Source: Metabacillus sediminilitoris (GTDB taxonomy: Bacteria; Bacillota; Bacilli; Bacillales; Bacillaceae). From it: a stretch of DNA of 64,000 bases. Positions 54,565-62,483 of this stretch are shown here, one piece after another. The DNA lies in the NCBI RefSeq assembly GCF_009720625.1, contig NZ_CP046266.1, positions 877,501 to 941,500 on the forward strand, written 5' to 3'. Within the stretch, counting starts at the first letter, position 1. Every line of letters begins with the position of its first letter. A program made the position numbers and the translations under genes. The notes beneath the pieces are model-generated. The model made no database searches and had not been told where the DNA came from. It saw only the letters and a program-made list of their open reading frames with translations.

Positions 54565-55210
54565 GGTCATCATTAATTCGATGAAGGTCCAAATTCGATA
54601 AAAGCACGCTCAAACAGGTTTTCAACCAGCCGATGAAGGCCCAAATTCGATAAAAGTATGCACAAAAAGGTCTTCAACCAGCCGATGAAGGCCCAAATTC
54701 GATAAAAGTATGCACAAAAAGGTCTTCAACCAGCCGATGAAGGCCCAAATTCGATAAAAGTATGCACAAAAAGTTCTTCATCCAGCCGATGAAGGCCCAA
54801 ATTCGATAAAGTATGCACAAAAAGGTCTTCATTCAGCCGATGAAGGCCCAAATTCAATAAAAGTATGCACAAAAAGGTCTTCATCCAGCCAATGAAGGCC
54901 CAAATTCGATAAAGTATGCACAAAAAGGTCTTCATTCAGCCGATGAAGGTCTAAATTCGATAAAAGTATGCACAAAAAGGTCTTCATCCAGCCGATGAAG
55001 GTCTAAATTCGATAAAAGTATGCACAAAATGGTCTTCATTCAGCCGATGAAGACCCAATCTCGATAAAAGTGCTCAAAAAGGTCTTCATCAAGTCAATGA
55101 AGGCCCAATCTTGATAAAAGCAATGCCAAAAAGGTCTTCATCAAGCCGTTGAATGTTCATTCTTGATAAAAGCACGCCCAAACAGGTCTTCATCCAACTG
55201 ATGATAGACA
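54565..55210. repeat. Tandem array of about thirteen 50-52-bp palindromic units (array 2)
   Basis: Units begin with ggtcttcat (or a variant) at 54565, 54617, 54669, 54721, 54773, 54824, 54876, 54927, 54979, 55031, 55081, 55133 and 55185. Eight or more intervals are exactly 52 bp, the rest 50 or 51. Each unit has the hairpin GGTCTTCATC-CAGCC-GATGAAGGCC (10-bp stem with one G-U pair), then CAAATTCGATAAAAGTATGC. It lies between the chemoreceptor gene (+) and a minus-strand gene pair, which converge. A bidirectional terminator follows at 55233. The repetitive minus-strand frame inside it is an artefact. Confidence 0.95.
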
Positions 55211-55232
55211 AAACACCTATATAAATAAAGCA

Positions 55233-55259
55233 AAAAATCGCCAGTTTGTGGCGATTTTT
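55233..55259. terminator. Bidirectional terminator at the right edge of array 2
   Basis: AAAAATCGCC (55233-55242) is exactly complementary to GGCGATTTTT (55250-55259) with a 7-base loop. T-runs are available on both strands, so it can serve the convergent genes. Confidence 0.75.
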
Positions 55260-55364
55260 AGTTTTATGACGAAAGAATTATCATCCCAGGTGATATTAAG
55301 TTTTAACTGTGAAATACCTATTATCTGAACCCTTTAGATTTAAATCCCAGTTTTTCTTTTCAGA

Positions 55365-55496
55365 TTATTTATGATCGGTTTTTTTAGAATATTGATTTGC
55401 ACCTTGTTGTCGATTTTTTTCACGCATCATATTTTTTTCGTGACGTAACGCATTATTATCTTTTGCTTTTTTATCATTATCACTAGTATGAGGCAT
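55365..55496 (-). CDS. Small highly charged protein, 43 residues (DUF3941-like)
   Basis: Minus strand ATG at 55496, TAA at 55367-55365, with a clear aaaggag 8 bases upstream. The product is MPHTSDNDKKAKDNNALRHE, continuing KNMMREKNRQQG and ending QYSKKTDHK: hydrophilic, lysine- and asparagine-rich, with no hydrophobic segment. I believe it belongs to the small DUF3941 proteins of Bacillaceae, from memory. Function unknown. Its own spacing from the DegV gene upstream (64 bp) allows a shared or separate transcript. Confidence 0.72.
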   Translation of the reverse strand: MPHTSDNDKKAKDNNALRHEKNMMREKNRQQGANQYSKKTDHK

Positions 55497-55560
55497 TGAT
55501 AGAGCTCCTTTCAAACGATTATAGCTCTAGCTTTCCCTAATAAATAGCGACTATGTGTAT

Positions 55561-56418
55561 TTAAATCGTGTCGTTTAAAAAGAATATGGCAAGGGTACCA
55601 GGTCCGGCATGAGCACCGACAACTGCTCCTACATAGTTTATATAAATGTCTTTTGGAGAAAAAGCTTCTTCGATCATAGCTTTCATTTCATTTGCAGCAT
55701 CTTGATCATCACCATGACTGATAGCAATCGTTTGGTTTTGAAGGTTAACACCACGTTCCTTCATAATCTCAATAATTCGTCGAAAGACTTTTTTGCGCCC
55801 GCGAATTTTTTCGAGAGGAATGAGTTTTCCATCCTCAACATGCAGCAATGGTTTTATATTTAGCAGTCCTCCGACAAAAGCAGATGTTTTGCTAATTCTT
55901 CCGCCGCGAGCCAAATACTCTAAATTATCAACTGTAAAAATATGCTCCATTTTCTTGCAGTAATCCTTAACGGCAGCTTCAATTTCACCCAATGGACGTC
56001 CGCTTTCAGATAAGTCTGATGCGTATTTAACTGCAAGACCATGTCCAAGTGAAGCACATTTTGAGTCGACAATGGTAAGTTCGAAGTTTGGATATTCTTC
56101 AAGGACCTCGTTTCGGATCATCATTGCCGTTTGATATGTTCCAGATAGCTCTGAAGAAAAAGCTACATATAGGCTCGGTACTTCTTTGCTAGCAAGATCA
56201 GTAAATACTTCCTTAAACTGAAGTGGTGAGGCTTGTGATGTTTTAATCGTGGAGCCTTCTCGCATAGCATCATATATTTGCTTTGGTTTTATATCTATTT
56301 GATCTTTTAACTGTTCCCCGTTCATTTCGACACTTAGTGGAAGAAACGAAATATTACGTTCCCCAAAATAGTCTATTGGCAAATCACAAGCACTATCAGC
56401 TATGATGTGTACTTTCAT
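55561..56418 (-). CDS. yitS: DegV family fatty-acid-binding protein (YitS)
   Basis: 285 residues from the ATG at 56418 ([20 protein letters not shown]), gaggtg upstream. DegV motifs: [52 protein letters not shown] and [20 protein letters not shown], ending [14 protein letters not shown]. DegV proteins bind a fatty acid, as FakB does for the FakA kinase in other Firmicutes. Divergent from yitT. Confidence 0.88.
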   Translation of the reverse strand: MKVHIIADSACDLPIDYFGERNISFLPLSVEMNGEQLKDQIDIKPKQIYDAMREGSTIKTSQASPLQFKEVFTDLASKEVPSLYVAFSSELSGTYQTAMMIRNEVLEEYPNFELTIVDSKCASLGHGLAVKYASDLSESGRPLGEIEAAVKDYCKKMEHIFTVDNLEYLARGGRISKTSAFVGGLLNIKPLLHVEDGKLIPLEKIRGRKKVFRRIIEIMKERGVNLQNQTIAISHGDDQDAANEMKAMIEEAFSPKDIYINYVGAVVGAHAGPGTLAIFFLNDTI

Positions 56419-56596
56419 AAAAAACACCTCATTTAATTTCATTTTTTAATATGTAAAGATCAAGAGCTTTCTTAGTGTCCTTTTATTTTTTAGTTTAATC
56501 ATGAAGTAGTTAAAATACAATCTTTGTGTTCATTTTCGGCAAAATTGGGAAAAACAACAGTAATGAGTGTAAGTAAGCAGGGAGGTATGATGATTG

Positions 56597-57439
56597 ATGG
56601 TTAAATCTGAAACGAAAAAGATTATTGTAGTACTTTTAGGTGCTTTATTAAATGCAGTAAGTTTGAATTTATTTCTCATTCCTGCAGATGTTTATTCAAG
56701 TGGTTTCACCGGAGTAGCTCAATTGCTATCAAGTGCCATTATCGATTATACTGATTTTTCCATCTCTACAGGTATATTATTATTACTATTAAATATTCCA
56801 GTAGCTATTTTAGGATGGTTAAAGGTAGGAAAAACTTTTACATTATACAGCTTTCTTAGTGTTGTAGCAACAACCGTTTTTTTAGGCTTTATCCCATTAC
56901 AATCTCTTTCAGATGATATTTTACTTAATGCTGTTTTTGGAGGAGTCATTTTAGCCGTCGGTGTTGGCTTTACATTGAAATATGGTGCTTCGACGGGAGG
57001 CCTGGATATTATCGCAATGGTTCTATCAAGAATGAAGGATAAGCCGATTGGCGGCTATATTTTTCTGTTGAATGCTATCATTATTTTTACTGCGGGTCTT
57101 TTAAATGGATGGGAAAAAGCATTATATACGCTCGTTGCCCTATATGCTACAACAAGGGTAATTGATACCATCCATACGAGACATGTCAAGCTAACGGCTA
57201 TGGTTGTCACTAAAAAAGCGGAGGCACTAAAACAGGCCATCCACTCGAAATTAGTTCGCGGTATTACAACTGTTCCAGCAAAAGGCGGCTTTACAAATGA
57301 ACCTAAAGATATGATGATCATTGTCATAACACGATATGAATTGTATGATTTAGAAAGAATTATTAAAGAAGTAGATCCTAATGCATTTACAAACATCATT
57401 CAAACAACAGGTATTTTCGGCTTCTTTAGAAAAGACTAA
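56597..57439 (+). CDS. yitT: YitT family membrane protein (DUF161/DUF2179)
   Basis: 280 residues from the ATG at 56597 (TTG at 56594 also possible), gggaggt upstream. Five or so membrane segments with NLFLIPADVYSSGFTGVAQL and LKYGASTGGLDIIAMVLSRM, then a soluble C-terminal DUF2179 domain (LTAMVVTKKAEALKQAI, ITTVPAKGGFTN). Function of this widespread Bacillus family is not established. Same order as yitS-yitT in B. subtilis. Followed after 11 bp by the ipi-like lipoprotein gene, likely co-transcribed. Confidence 0.87.
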   Translation: MVKSETKKIIVVLLGALLNAVSLNLFLIPADVYSSGFTGVAQLLSSAIIDYTDFSISTGILLLLLNIPVAILGWLKVGKTFTLYSFLSVVATTVFLGFIPLQSLSDDILLNAVFGGVILAVGVGFTLKYGASTGGLDIIAMVLSRMKDKPIGGYIFLLNAIIIFTAGLLNGWEKALYTLVALYATTRVIDTIHTRHVKLTAMVVTKKAEALKQAIHSKLVRGITTVPAKGGFTNEPKDMMIIVITRYELYDLERIIKEVDPNAFTNIIQTTGIFGFFRKD

Positions 57440-57450
57440 GAGGTGCTTTT

Positions 57451-57972
57451 ATGACTAGATACACCATGATTTTTGGCTTGATATTCATGATCTTATGTGG
57501 ATGTTCCAACAATCCAGCTACTGAGGAAACAGTCAATCAAAACGTAATAGAAGAAACTGACAAAGAAGAAGCAAACAAAGAAGAATCAGGTAATGCAGAG
57601 GTGGAAAATGAAAATGGCAAGCTGGACATGCAGGTAGATGTTGATATAATCGATCGCCAGGCTAAAATTGCCATCACATTAACAAATCATTCAAATGAAA
57701 TTAAAAAACTTGAGTTTCCTACTAGTCAAAAGTATGAAATTATTATTACTGATGAAAACAATCAAGAAGTGTATCGTTATTCTGAAGGAAAGATGTTTAC
57801 CCAAGCATTAGAATATGCCATTATTAAACAAGGTGAAAGTATCAAATGGGAAGAGATATGGGATTACTCCACCGAAGAGATTACACCTGGTGTATATAAG
57901 GTTCAAATATCGATTATCCCCGCTAACAACAAGGAATTGACTAAAAAAGAGTCCATTGAAATAATAAAATAA
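57451..57972 (+). CDS. Lipoprotein with BsuPI (intracellular proteinase inhibitor-like) domain
   Basis: 173 residues. Signal peptide with lipobox (FGLIFMILCGCSNN), acidic linker, then a BsuPI-type beta domain: DRQAKIAITLTNHSNEIKKL, FPTSQKYEIIITDENNQEVY, EGKMFTQALEY and WEEIWDYSTEEITPG. In B. subtilis the ipi gene sits after yitT and its product inhibits the intracellular serine protease. Here the signal peptide places the domain outside the membrane, so a different target is likely. Confidence 0.83.
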   Translation: MTRYTMIFGLIFMILCGCSNNPATEETVNQNVIEETDKEEANKEESGNAEVENENGKLDMQVDVDIIDRQAKIAITLTNHSNEIKKLEFPTSQKYEIIITDENNQEVYRYSEGKMFTQALEYAIIKQGESIKWEEIWDYSTEEITPGVYKVQISIIPANNKELTKKESIEIIK

Positions 57973-57974
57973 TT

Positions 57975-58011
57975 AAAGGAGCTGACTCGTTAATAAAGTC
58001 AGCTCCTTTTT
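57975..58011. terminator. Terminator after the BsuPI lipoprotein gene
   Basis: AAAGGAGCTGAC pairs with GTCAGCTCCTTT, followed by TT; the complementary A-rich start allows use from the minus strand too, where it follows the small DUF3813-like gene. Confidence 0.8.
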
Positions 58012-58026
58012 GAGCAATCCTACATT

Positions 58027-58221
58027 CTAAATCGATTCGATTACTTGTTGAAACTCACGTAATTGCTCTCGTTCAGCTTCAGTCGAATTGACAAAAGCTG
58101 ATGATAAGGCATTTTTGGCTTTTATAATAGCTTCATACTTATCACCTTGCACATTACCTGTTGCAACAGAGTGTGCATAGGCAACAGATTCTCTCGCTTG
58201 TTGAAACAATTGGTTACCCAT
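58027..58221 (-). CDS. Small DUF3813-like protein, 64 residues
   Basis: Helical soluble protein beginning MGNQLFQQARESVAYAHSV, with IIKAKNALSSAFVNSTEAER and REFQQVIESI. The ALSSAFxNST-ER pattern is that of the DUF3813 family, as I recall it. Start ATG touches the stop of the upstream gene, whose last codons contain ggaggg as ribosome site. Probably equals one of the small genes (yizC) beside yitU in B. subtilis. Function unknown. Confidence 0.7.
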   Translation of the reverse strand: MGNQLFQQARESVAYAHSVATGNVQGDKYEAIIKAKNALSSAFVNSTEAEREQLREFQQVIESI

Positions 58222-58374
58222 TTAAAACCCTCCAATTGAGGTTTCGAATGCTTGCTTCGCTTTGCGGTCTTCTGATTCTGATAATGTTGATCGGTAAGGG
58301 AACCTCTCATCGTGCTTAGTAACTGTATCTTTGCCTTGTTGAACAAAACGTTTAGATTTGTTACTTTTACCCAT
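58222..58374 (-). CDS. Small basic protein, 50 residues, unknown
   Basis: Start ATG at 58374 (MGKSNKSKRFVQQGKDTVTK), with aaggggggc upstream on the minus strand; an open frame further upstream has no ribosome site. Ends FETSIGGF. Very hydrophilic, with a basic N-terminus. Stop immediately adjoins the start of the DUF3813-like gene, so they form a tiny operon. I do not recognise a family. Confidence 0.62.
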   Translation of the reverse strand: MGKSNKSKRFVQQGKDTVTKHDERFPYRSTLSESEDRKAKQAFETSIGGF

Positions 58375-58554
58375 AAAAAAGCCCCCCTTAATTTTGGTGA
58401 CGTTTGTTAACGTCTGTTTTATTGTGTGCGAAAAGGGGGAATATATAAATGGCAATTCCTTTCTTTGCTGCTAACTTTTCATCTGCTTCAAGTTCCGTTT
58501 TATGTCGACATGTGCATAATAGGTGTTGTTAAATGATGGCAGACGCTTGTTTTT

Positions 58555-59367
58555 TTAGAGAGACAATACGTCTTTTAAATAATGAGCAACTCCATCTTCT
58601 TCATTTGTTCGTGTTTTTTTATTTGCAACAGCTTTCACTTTATCAATTGCATTACCCATTGCAACACCATGTCCGGCATATGCTAGCATTTCGATGTCAT
58701 TATCCTCGTCTCCAAAAGCGATAACCCGCTCAGCTGGAATGTGATAATATGATGCAATTCGATCTAAGCCAATTGCTTTATTCATGCCTGATTTAATAAT
58801 TTCAATGACATGCCAAGGTGCAGCCCATCTTCTGTGATCAACAACTTCTGCATGTACTTCTGTTAAATAGGTTCTAATTTTTTCAACATCTTCCTCAGCA
58901 GCGTGAATGAGGATACTTGTGACATCATTACCTAAATTTTTTCGTAAATCACCGATTTTTACTTCAGGATTTCCCATGCTAAACACATCTAATAGCTTTT
59001 CATCATGATAATGGAAATACACATCATCAATGATTTCCGCTAACATATTATGTATGTTATGCTTTTCGGCAACCTCAATAATTTCTTTGACAACCTTTAA
59101 ATCCAATGTTGTATGGTATGTTCCCCATTGATCATTTTTCGGATGGTGGACATATGCTCCATTAAAGTTAACAATAGGAGTCGTAAGCTGTAATTCATCA
59201 TAATACATGGAGCTCGATCGAAATGGTCTTCCTGTCGCAATACAAACGATATGTCCGGCCGCTTTTGCTTTTGCAATAATTTCTTTTGAATAGTCTGAAA
59301 TGGTTTTATCATCTTTTAAAAGCGTTCCATCTAAGTCCAGAGCAATTAAGAAAGGGTTCGTTTCCAT
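58555..59367 (-). CDS. yitU: Cof-type HAD phosphatase (YitU)
   Basis: 270 residues. HAD motif I FLIALDLDGTLLKDDKTIS, motif II CIATGRPFRSS, motif III Lys in IIKSGMNKAIGLDRIA, and motif IV VIAFGDEDNDIEMLAYAGHG, with a Cof-type C2 cap between. It hydrolyses phosphate esters; B. subtilis YitU is one of several reported phosphatases for the riboflavin precursor, but specificity cannot be read here. ATG follows aaaggaga on the minus strand. Confidence 0.88.
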   Translation of the reverse strand: METNPFLIALDLDGTLLKDDKTISDYSKEIIAKAKAAGHIVCIATGRPFRSSSMYYDELQLTTPIVNFNGAYVHHPKNDQWGTYHTTLDLKVVKEIIEVAEKHNIHNMLAEIIDDVYFHYHDEKLLDVFSMGNPEVKIGDLRKNLGNDVTSILIHAAEEDVEKIRTYLTEVHAEVVDHRRWAAPWHVIEIIKSGMNKAIGLDRIASYYHIPAERVIAFGDEDNDIEMLAYAGHGVAMGNAIDKVKAVANKKTRTNEEDGVAHYLKDVLSL

Positions 59368-59502
59368 AAAGTCTCCTTTTCATCATATGATTTAGTATAG
59401 TAAGTGAAGATTATGTTCTTTTATCAGTGTATCTTTTTTCCAAGTTTAGTGTCTACATGTTACTATTAATTTGAGGCAAAATAAATTAGGAGGCCATTTA
59501 AT

Positions 59503-60270
59503 TTGGTAATTGTTGAAAAAATAACTATTGCAAATATTCCTCTATTACATATAGTCAATCATTCCGAAAAGGATAAAAAAATACCTTTTGTTATTTTTAT
59601 CCATGGCTTTGAAAGTGTAAAGGAAAATAATTTACATTATGCGTATTATCTTGCAGAAAAGGGAATAAGAGTTGTGTTACCAGAAGCACTGTATCATGGT
59701 GAAAGAAGCCGGCAATACGATTCAATGGAATTAAGCTTTCGCTTTTGGAAAATTGTCCTAAATGAAATTAAAGAAATTAATACAATAAAAGAGCATTTTG
59801 AACATAACCATCTCATTGATGCCGAAAGGATTGGCTTAGCAGGAACTTCAATGGGGGGGATTTCCACATTAGGTGCATTAACACAGTATGATTGGATAAA
59901 AGCTGCTGTTAGTCTAATGGGAAGTCCATGCTACACAACCCTTTTAAAAGGTCAGTTATCTTTCTTAAAGGAAAAGGGGGTAGACCTTCCGCTTTCAAAT
60001 GATGAAATTGCTGAGCAGCTTTCCCTATTAGAACCATTCGATTTAAGCTTACATAAAGACAAATTACAAAACAGACCGCTTTTGTTTTGGCATGGTGAAT
60101 GTGATAAGACCGTTCCATTTGCTCCTACGTATCAATTTTATAAAGAGATTAGACCAATGTATGAAAAGGAACCTGAAAAAATAAGGTTTATTGCAGATCC
60201 AATAGCAGGCCATAAAGTTTCACATGAAGGTGTATTGGCGTTGACTGATTGGTTTGAACGATATTTATAA
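59503..60270 (+). CDS. yitV: Alpha/beta hydrolase esterase (YitV)
   Basis: 255 residues with a TTG start at 59503, supported by aggagg 9 bases upstream. Oxyanion region FVIFIHGFESVKENN, the nucleophile elbow GLAGTSMGGISTLGAL, the acid Asp in LLFWHGECDKTVPFAPTYQF, and the catalytic His in IAGHKVSHEG. Cytoplasmic hydrolase of dienelactone-hydrolase-like type; substrate unknown. Syntenic with yitU-yitV-yitW. Confidence 0.86.
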   Translation: MVIVEKITIANIPLLHIVNHSEKDKKIPFVIFIHGFESVKENNLHYAYYLAEKGIRVVLPEALYHGERSRQYDSMELSFRFWKIVLNEIKEINTIKEHFEHNHLIDAERIGLAGTSMGGISTLGALTQYDWIKAAVSLMGSPCYTTLLKGQLSFLKEKGVDLPLSNDEIAEQLSLLEPFDLSLHKDKLQNRPLLFWHGECDKTVPFAPTYQFYKEIRPMYEKEPEKIRFIADPIAGHKVSHEGVLALTDWFERYL

Positions 60271-60334
60271 AAGGCTCTTTTCTAAGCGATTGTTGAATTT
60301 AAACGAAAACTATTTAGGTTGATTGGAGTAGATA

Positions 60335-60463
60335 GCGAGACTCATGCAGGCGTTTACGCCGAGAAGGCTCACCGCTCGCCCCGCTAAAATGCGAGCATCC
60401 TCCCGCTGCAATCAACCACACCGCACGACTTGGTAACTAGCAACAAAGTATGAGATATCAGCC
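60335..60463. repeat. Decayed copy of the GCGAGACTCC intergenic repeat
   Basis: gcgagactc, then aaaatgcgagcatcc, ctgcaatcaacc and caacaaagtatgaga follow the same order as in the copy at 51519-51683, with many differences and loss of the perfect hairpins. Preceded by ttgattggag, also typical of the family. It occupies most of the 298-bp yitV-yitW gap. Confidence 0.65.
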
Positions 60464-60568
60464 TTATAAAAAATAAAATAAGGTATGTATCATGTCATAT
60501 CACAAGTTTACTAATCAACTGTTAAAAATAGAATAATTGGAAGAAGATTGGAAGGAGAGATTTATCAG

Positions 60569-60877
60569 ATGGATGAATTATTAAAAGAAAATATTTATGG
60601 TGCACTTGAAACGGTAATAGACCCTGAATTAGGGGTTGATATTGTAAATCTTGGTCTTGTTTATGATGTAGACATGGATGAGCAGGGACTAACAACGATT
60701 ACAATGACATTAACATCAATGGGGTGCCCGTTAGCAGGTACAATCGTTGATCAAGTAAAAACCGTTCTTAACGATATTCCAGAGGTAAAGGAAGTAGAAG
60801 TTAATATTGTTTGGAGTCCACCATGGACAAAGGACAAAATGTCTAGAATTGCCAAAATTGCATTAGGAATTCGCTAA
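60569..60877 (+). CDS. yitW: MIP18/DUF59 family iron-sulfur assembly protein (YitW, SufT-like)
   Basis: 102 residues from the ATG at 60569 (MDELLKENIYGALETVIDPE), since aaggagag lies about 12 bases upstream; the ATG at 60548 would place it inside the gene. Motifs DPELGVDIVNLGLVYDV and TSMGCPLAGTIVDQV, with the conserved cysteine, then VNIVWSPPWTKDKMS. Family members help mature Fe-S proteins. Strong terminator follows. Confidence 0.9.
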   Translation: MDELLKENIYGALETVIDPELGVDIVNLGLVYDVDMDEQGLTTITMTLTSMGCPLAGTIVDQVKTVLNDIPEVKEVEVNIVWSPPWTKDKMSRIAKIALGIR

Positions 60878-60887
60878 AGACCTGAGG

Positions 60888-60922
60888 CCATCAATGAGAT
60901 ATCCTTCATTGATGGTTTTTTT
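60888..60922 (+). terminator. Terminator after yitW
   Basis: CCATCAATGA (60888-60897) pairs exactly with TCATTGATGG (60906-60915), followed by TTTTTTT. The rest of the gap to argC (to about 61330) is AT-rich with no gene that I can support. Confidence 0.85.
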
Positions 60923-61330
60923 CGTATAGATTAGAGATTTTTTATGCCAATGAAACTGTCTTTAAACCAAAAAAGTGTAGAATAAAGTAATTCAGTAAGT
61001 AAAAAGGAAATCAAAAACTCCTCCATAAAGACCCGCATTTGGATCAAATCCGAACTCCAACAAACATTCATACAAAAAAACCAAGAGGATTAAAAATCTT
61101 TCGAACGAAAAAAAATTTGTCAAAAAGAAAAATTTTTTTAACTTAAAAAAGGAAATTGCTCATATATGTAGAAATGGAAACTAAAAGCATTAATGAGTAG
61201 GGAGAATTCGTTGATAATCAGCTTTTGAATCTTATATGCAATCCGTTGTATATCTATGATTCTTCCACTTAGCTTTTGAGAGTATAAAGTTCTTATCATG
61301 AAAGGAGTTTTTAGAAAAAAGAAAAAATAT

Positions 61331-61370
61331 TATTTATACACTTGATTTTATTTTTATACATACTTATAAT
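61331..61370 (+). promoter_or_regulatory. arg operon promoter with possible ARG-box half sites
   Basis: TTGATT (61342-61347), a 17-base spacer and TATAAT (61365-61370) form a good sigma-A promoter. TATTTATACA (61331) and TTTTTATACA (61351) are direct repeats 20 bp apart over the promoter and may be half-sites for the arginine repressor AhrC; this second part is uncertain. Confidence 0.65.
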
Positions 61371-61417
61371 GGAGAAATAATTTAGGAAAACGAACTATTT
61401 AAAGAGAAGGTGATTTG

Positions 61418-62455
61418 GTGAAAGTCGGAATTGTTGGTGCAACTGGTTATGGTGGGGTCGAGTTATATCGCATATTATCAAAACATCCTCATGTTGATGA
61501 ATGTATATTATATTCATCTTCAGAAGTGGATGTTCCATATATCAATTCGTTTCCACATTTAAATGAATTAAGTGATCATAAGCTGAAAAATATCGATGTA
61601 GAAGAAATGAAAAATAATGTGGATGTATTATTTCTTGCGACTCCTCCAGGTGTATCAAGGAACCTATCACCTCAATTTATCGAATCAAACGTTAAGATCA
61701 TTGATTTATCAGGTGACTTAAGGTTGAAGAAGAAAAGCGAATATGAAGCTTGGTATAAACGACCTTGTGTAGATGAATCGGTACTTGAAAAAGCTGTATA
61801 TGGTCTTTCAGAATTAAATAAAGCTGAGATTGAAAAAGCTAAACTGCTTGCAAATCCGGGATGCTTTCCAACGGCAACGATCTTGGGATTGGCTCCAGTT
61901 GTAAAGCAAAAGCTTGTAAATGAGCAGTCAATTATTGTTGATGCAAAAACAGGTGTATCTGGTGCAGGTAGAAATGCCTCACAGGCAACACACTATTCAG
62001 AAATCAATGAAAACGTAAAAATATACAAAGTACATGAACACCAACATATACCAGAAGTTGAACAAGCGCTGCATGTTTTAAACAATGCGGTAACATGTAT
62101 TTCATTTCATACACACTTAATGCCAATGACACGTGGAATCATGGCTACTATATATGCAAGTTTAACAGATTCATATTCTACCGAAGCTTTACTAGATGTA
62201 TATAAAAGCTTCTATGAACATTCACCTTTTGTGCGAATTCGCAATAAGAATGAATTTCCATCTACAAAGGAAGTATACGGATCAAACTTCTGTGATATTG
62301 GCTTAAAAGTAGATGAGCGAACAAATAGAGTGACAATTGTATCGGTCATAGACAATTTAATGAAAGGTGCTGCAGGGCAAGCGGTACAAAATTTTAATAT
62401 TATGAACGGATTCGAAGAAACAACAGGATTGTATTTTGCACCTATTTATCCATAA
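61418..62455 (+). CDS. argC: N-acetyl-gamma-glutamyl-phosphate reductase (ArgC)
   Basis: 345 residues from GTG at 61418 (TTG at 61415 is less well spaced from agaaggtg). NADP-binding [19 protein letters not shown], catalytic Cys in [19 protein letters not shown], and [12 protein letters not shown] with the catalytic His region. Third step of arginine synthesis: reduces acetylglutamyl phosphate to the semialdehyde. First gene of the argCJB operon. Confidence 0.94.
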   Translation: MKVGIVGATGYGGVELYRILSKHPHVDECILYSSSEVDVPYINSFPHLNELSDHKLKNIDVEEMKNNVDVLFLATPPGVSRNLSPQFIESNVKIIDLSGDLRLKKKSEYEAWYKRPCVDESVLEKAVYGLSELNKAEIEKAKLLANPGCFPTATILGLAPVVKQKLVNEQSIIVDAKTGVSGAGRNASQATHYSEINENVKIYKVHEHQHIPEVEQALHVLNNAVTCISFHTHLMPMTRGIMATIYASLTDSYSTEALLDVYKSFYEHSPFVRIRNKNEFPSTKEVYGSNFCDIGLKVDERTNRVTIVSVIDNLMKGAAGQAVQNFNIMNGFEETTGLYFAPIYP

Positions 62456-62483
62456 AAACTACTTAACTTAGGAGGAAAAAACT

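Noticed and set aside
54726..54935. 69-residue repetitive minus-strand reading frame in array 2
   Set aside because: It is made of the 52-bp units with occasional 1-bp changes that keep it open by chance; no ribosome site and no complexity outside the repeat.
58533..58724. 63-residue plus-strand frame opposite yitU
   Set aside because: Antisense to the HAD motif IV region; no start signals.
60920..61330. Riboswitch or T-box before argC
   Set aside because: No specifier, T-box sequence or known aptamer motif seen in this AT-rich stretch.
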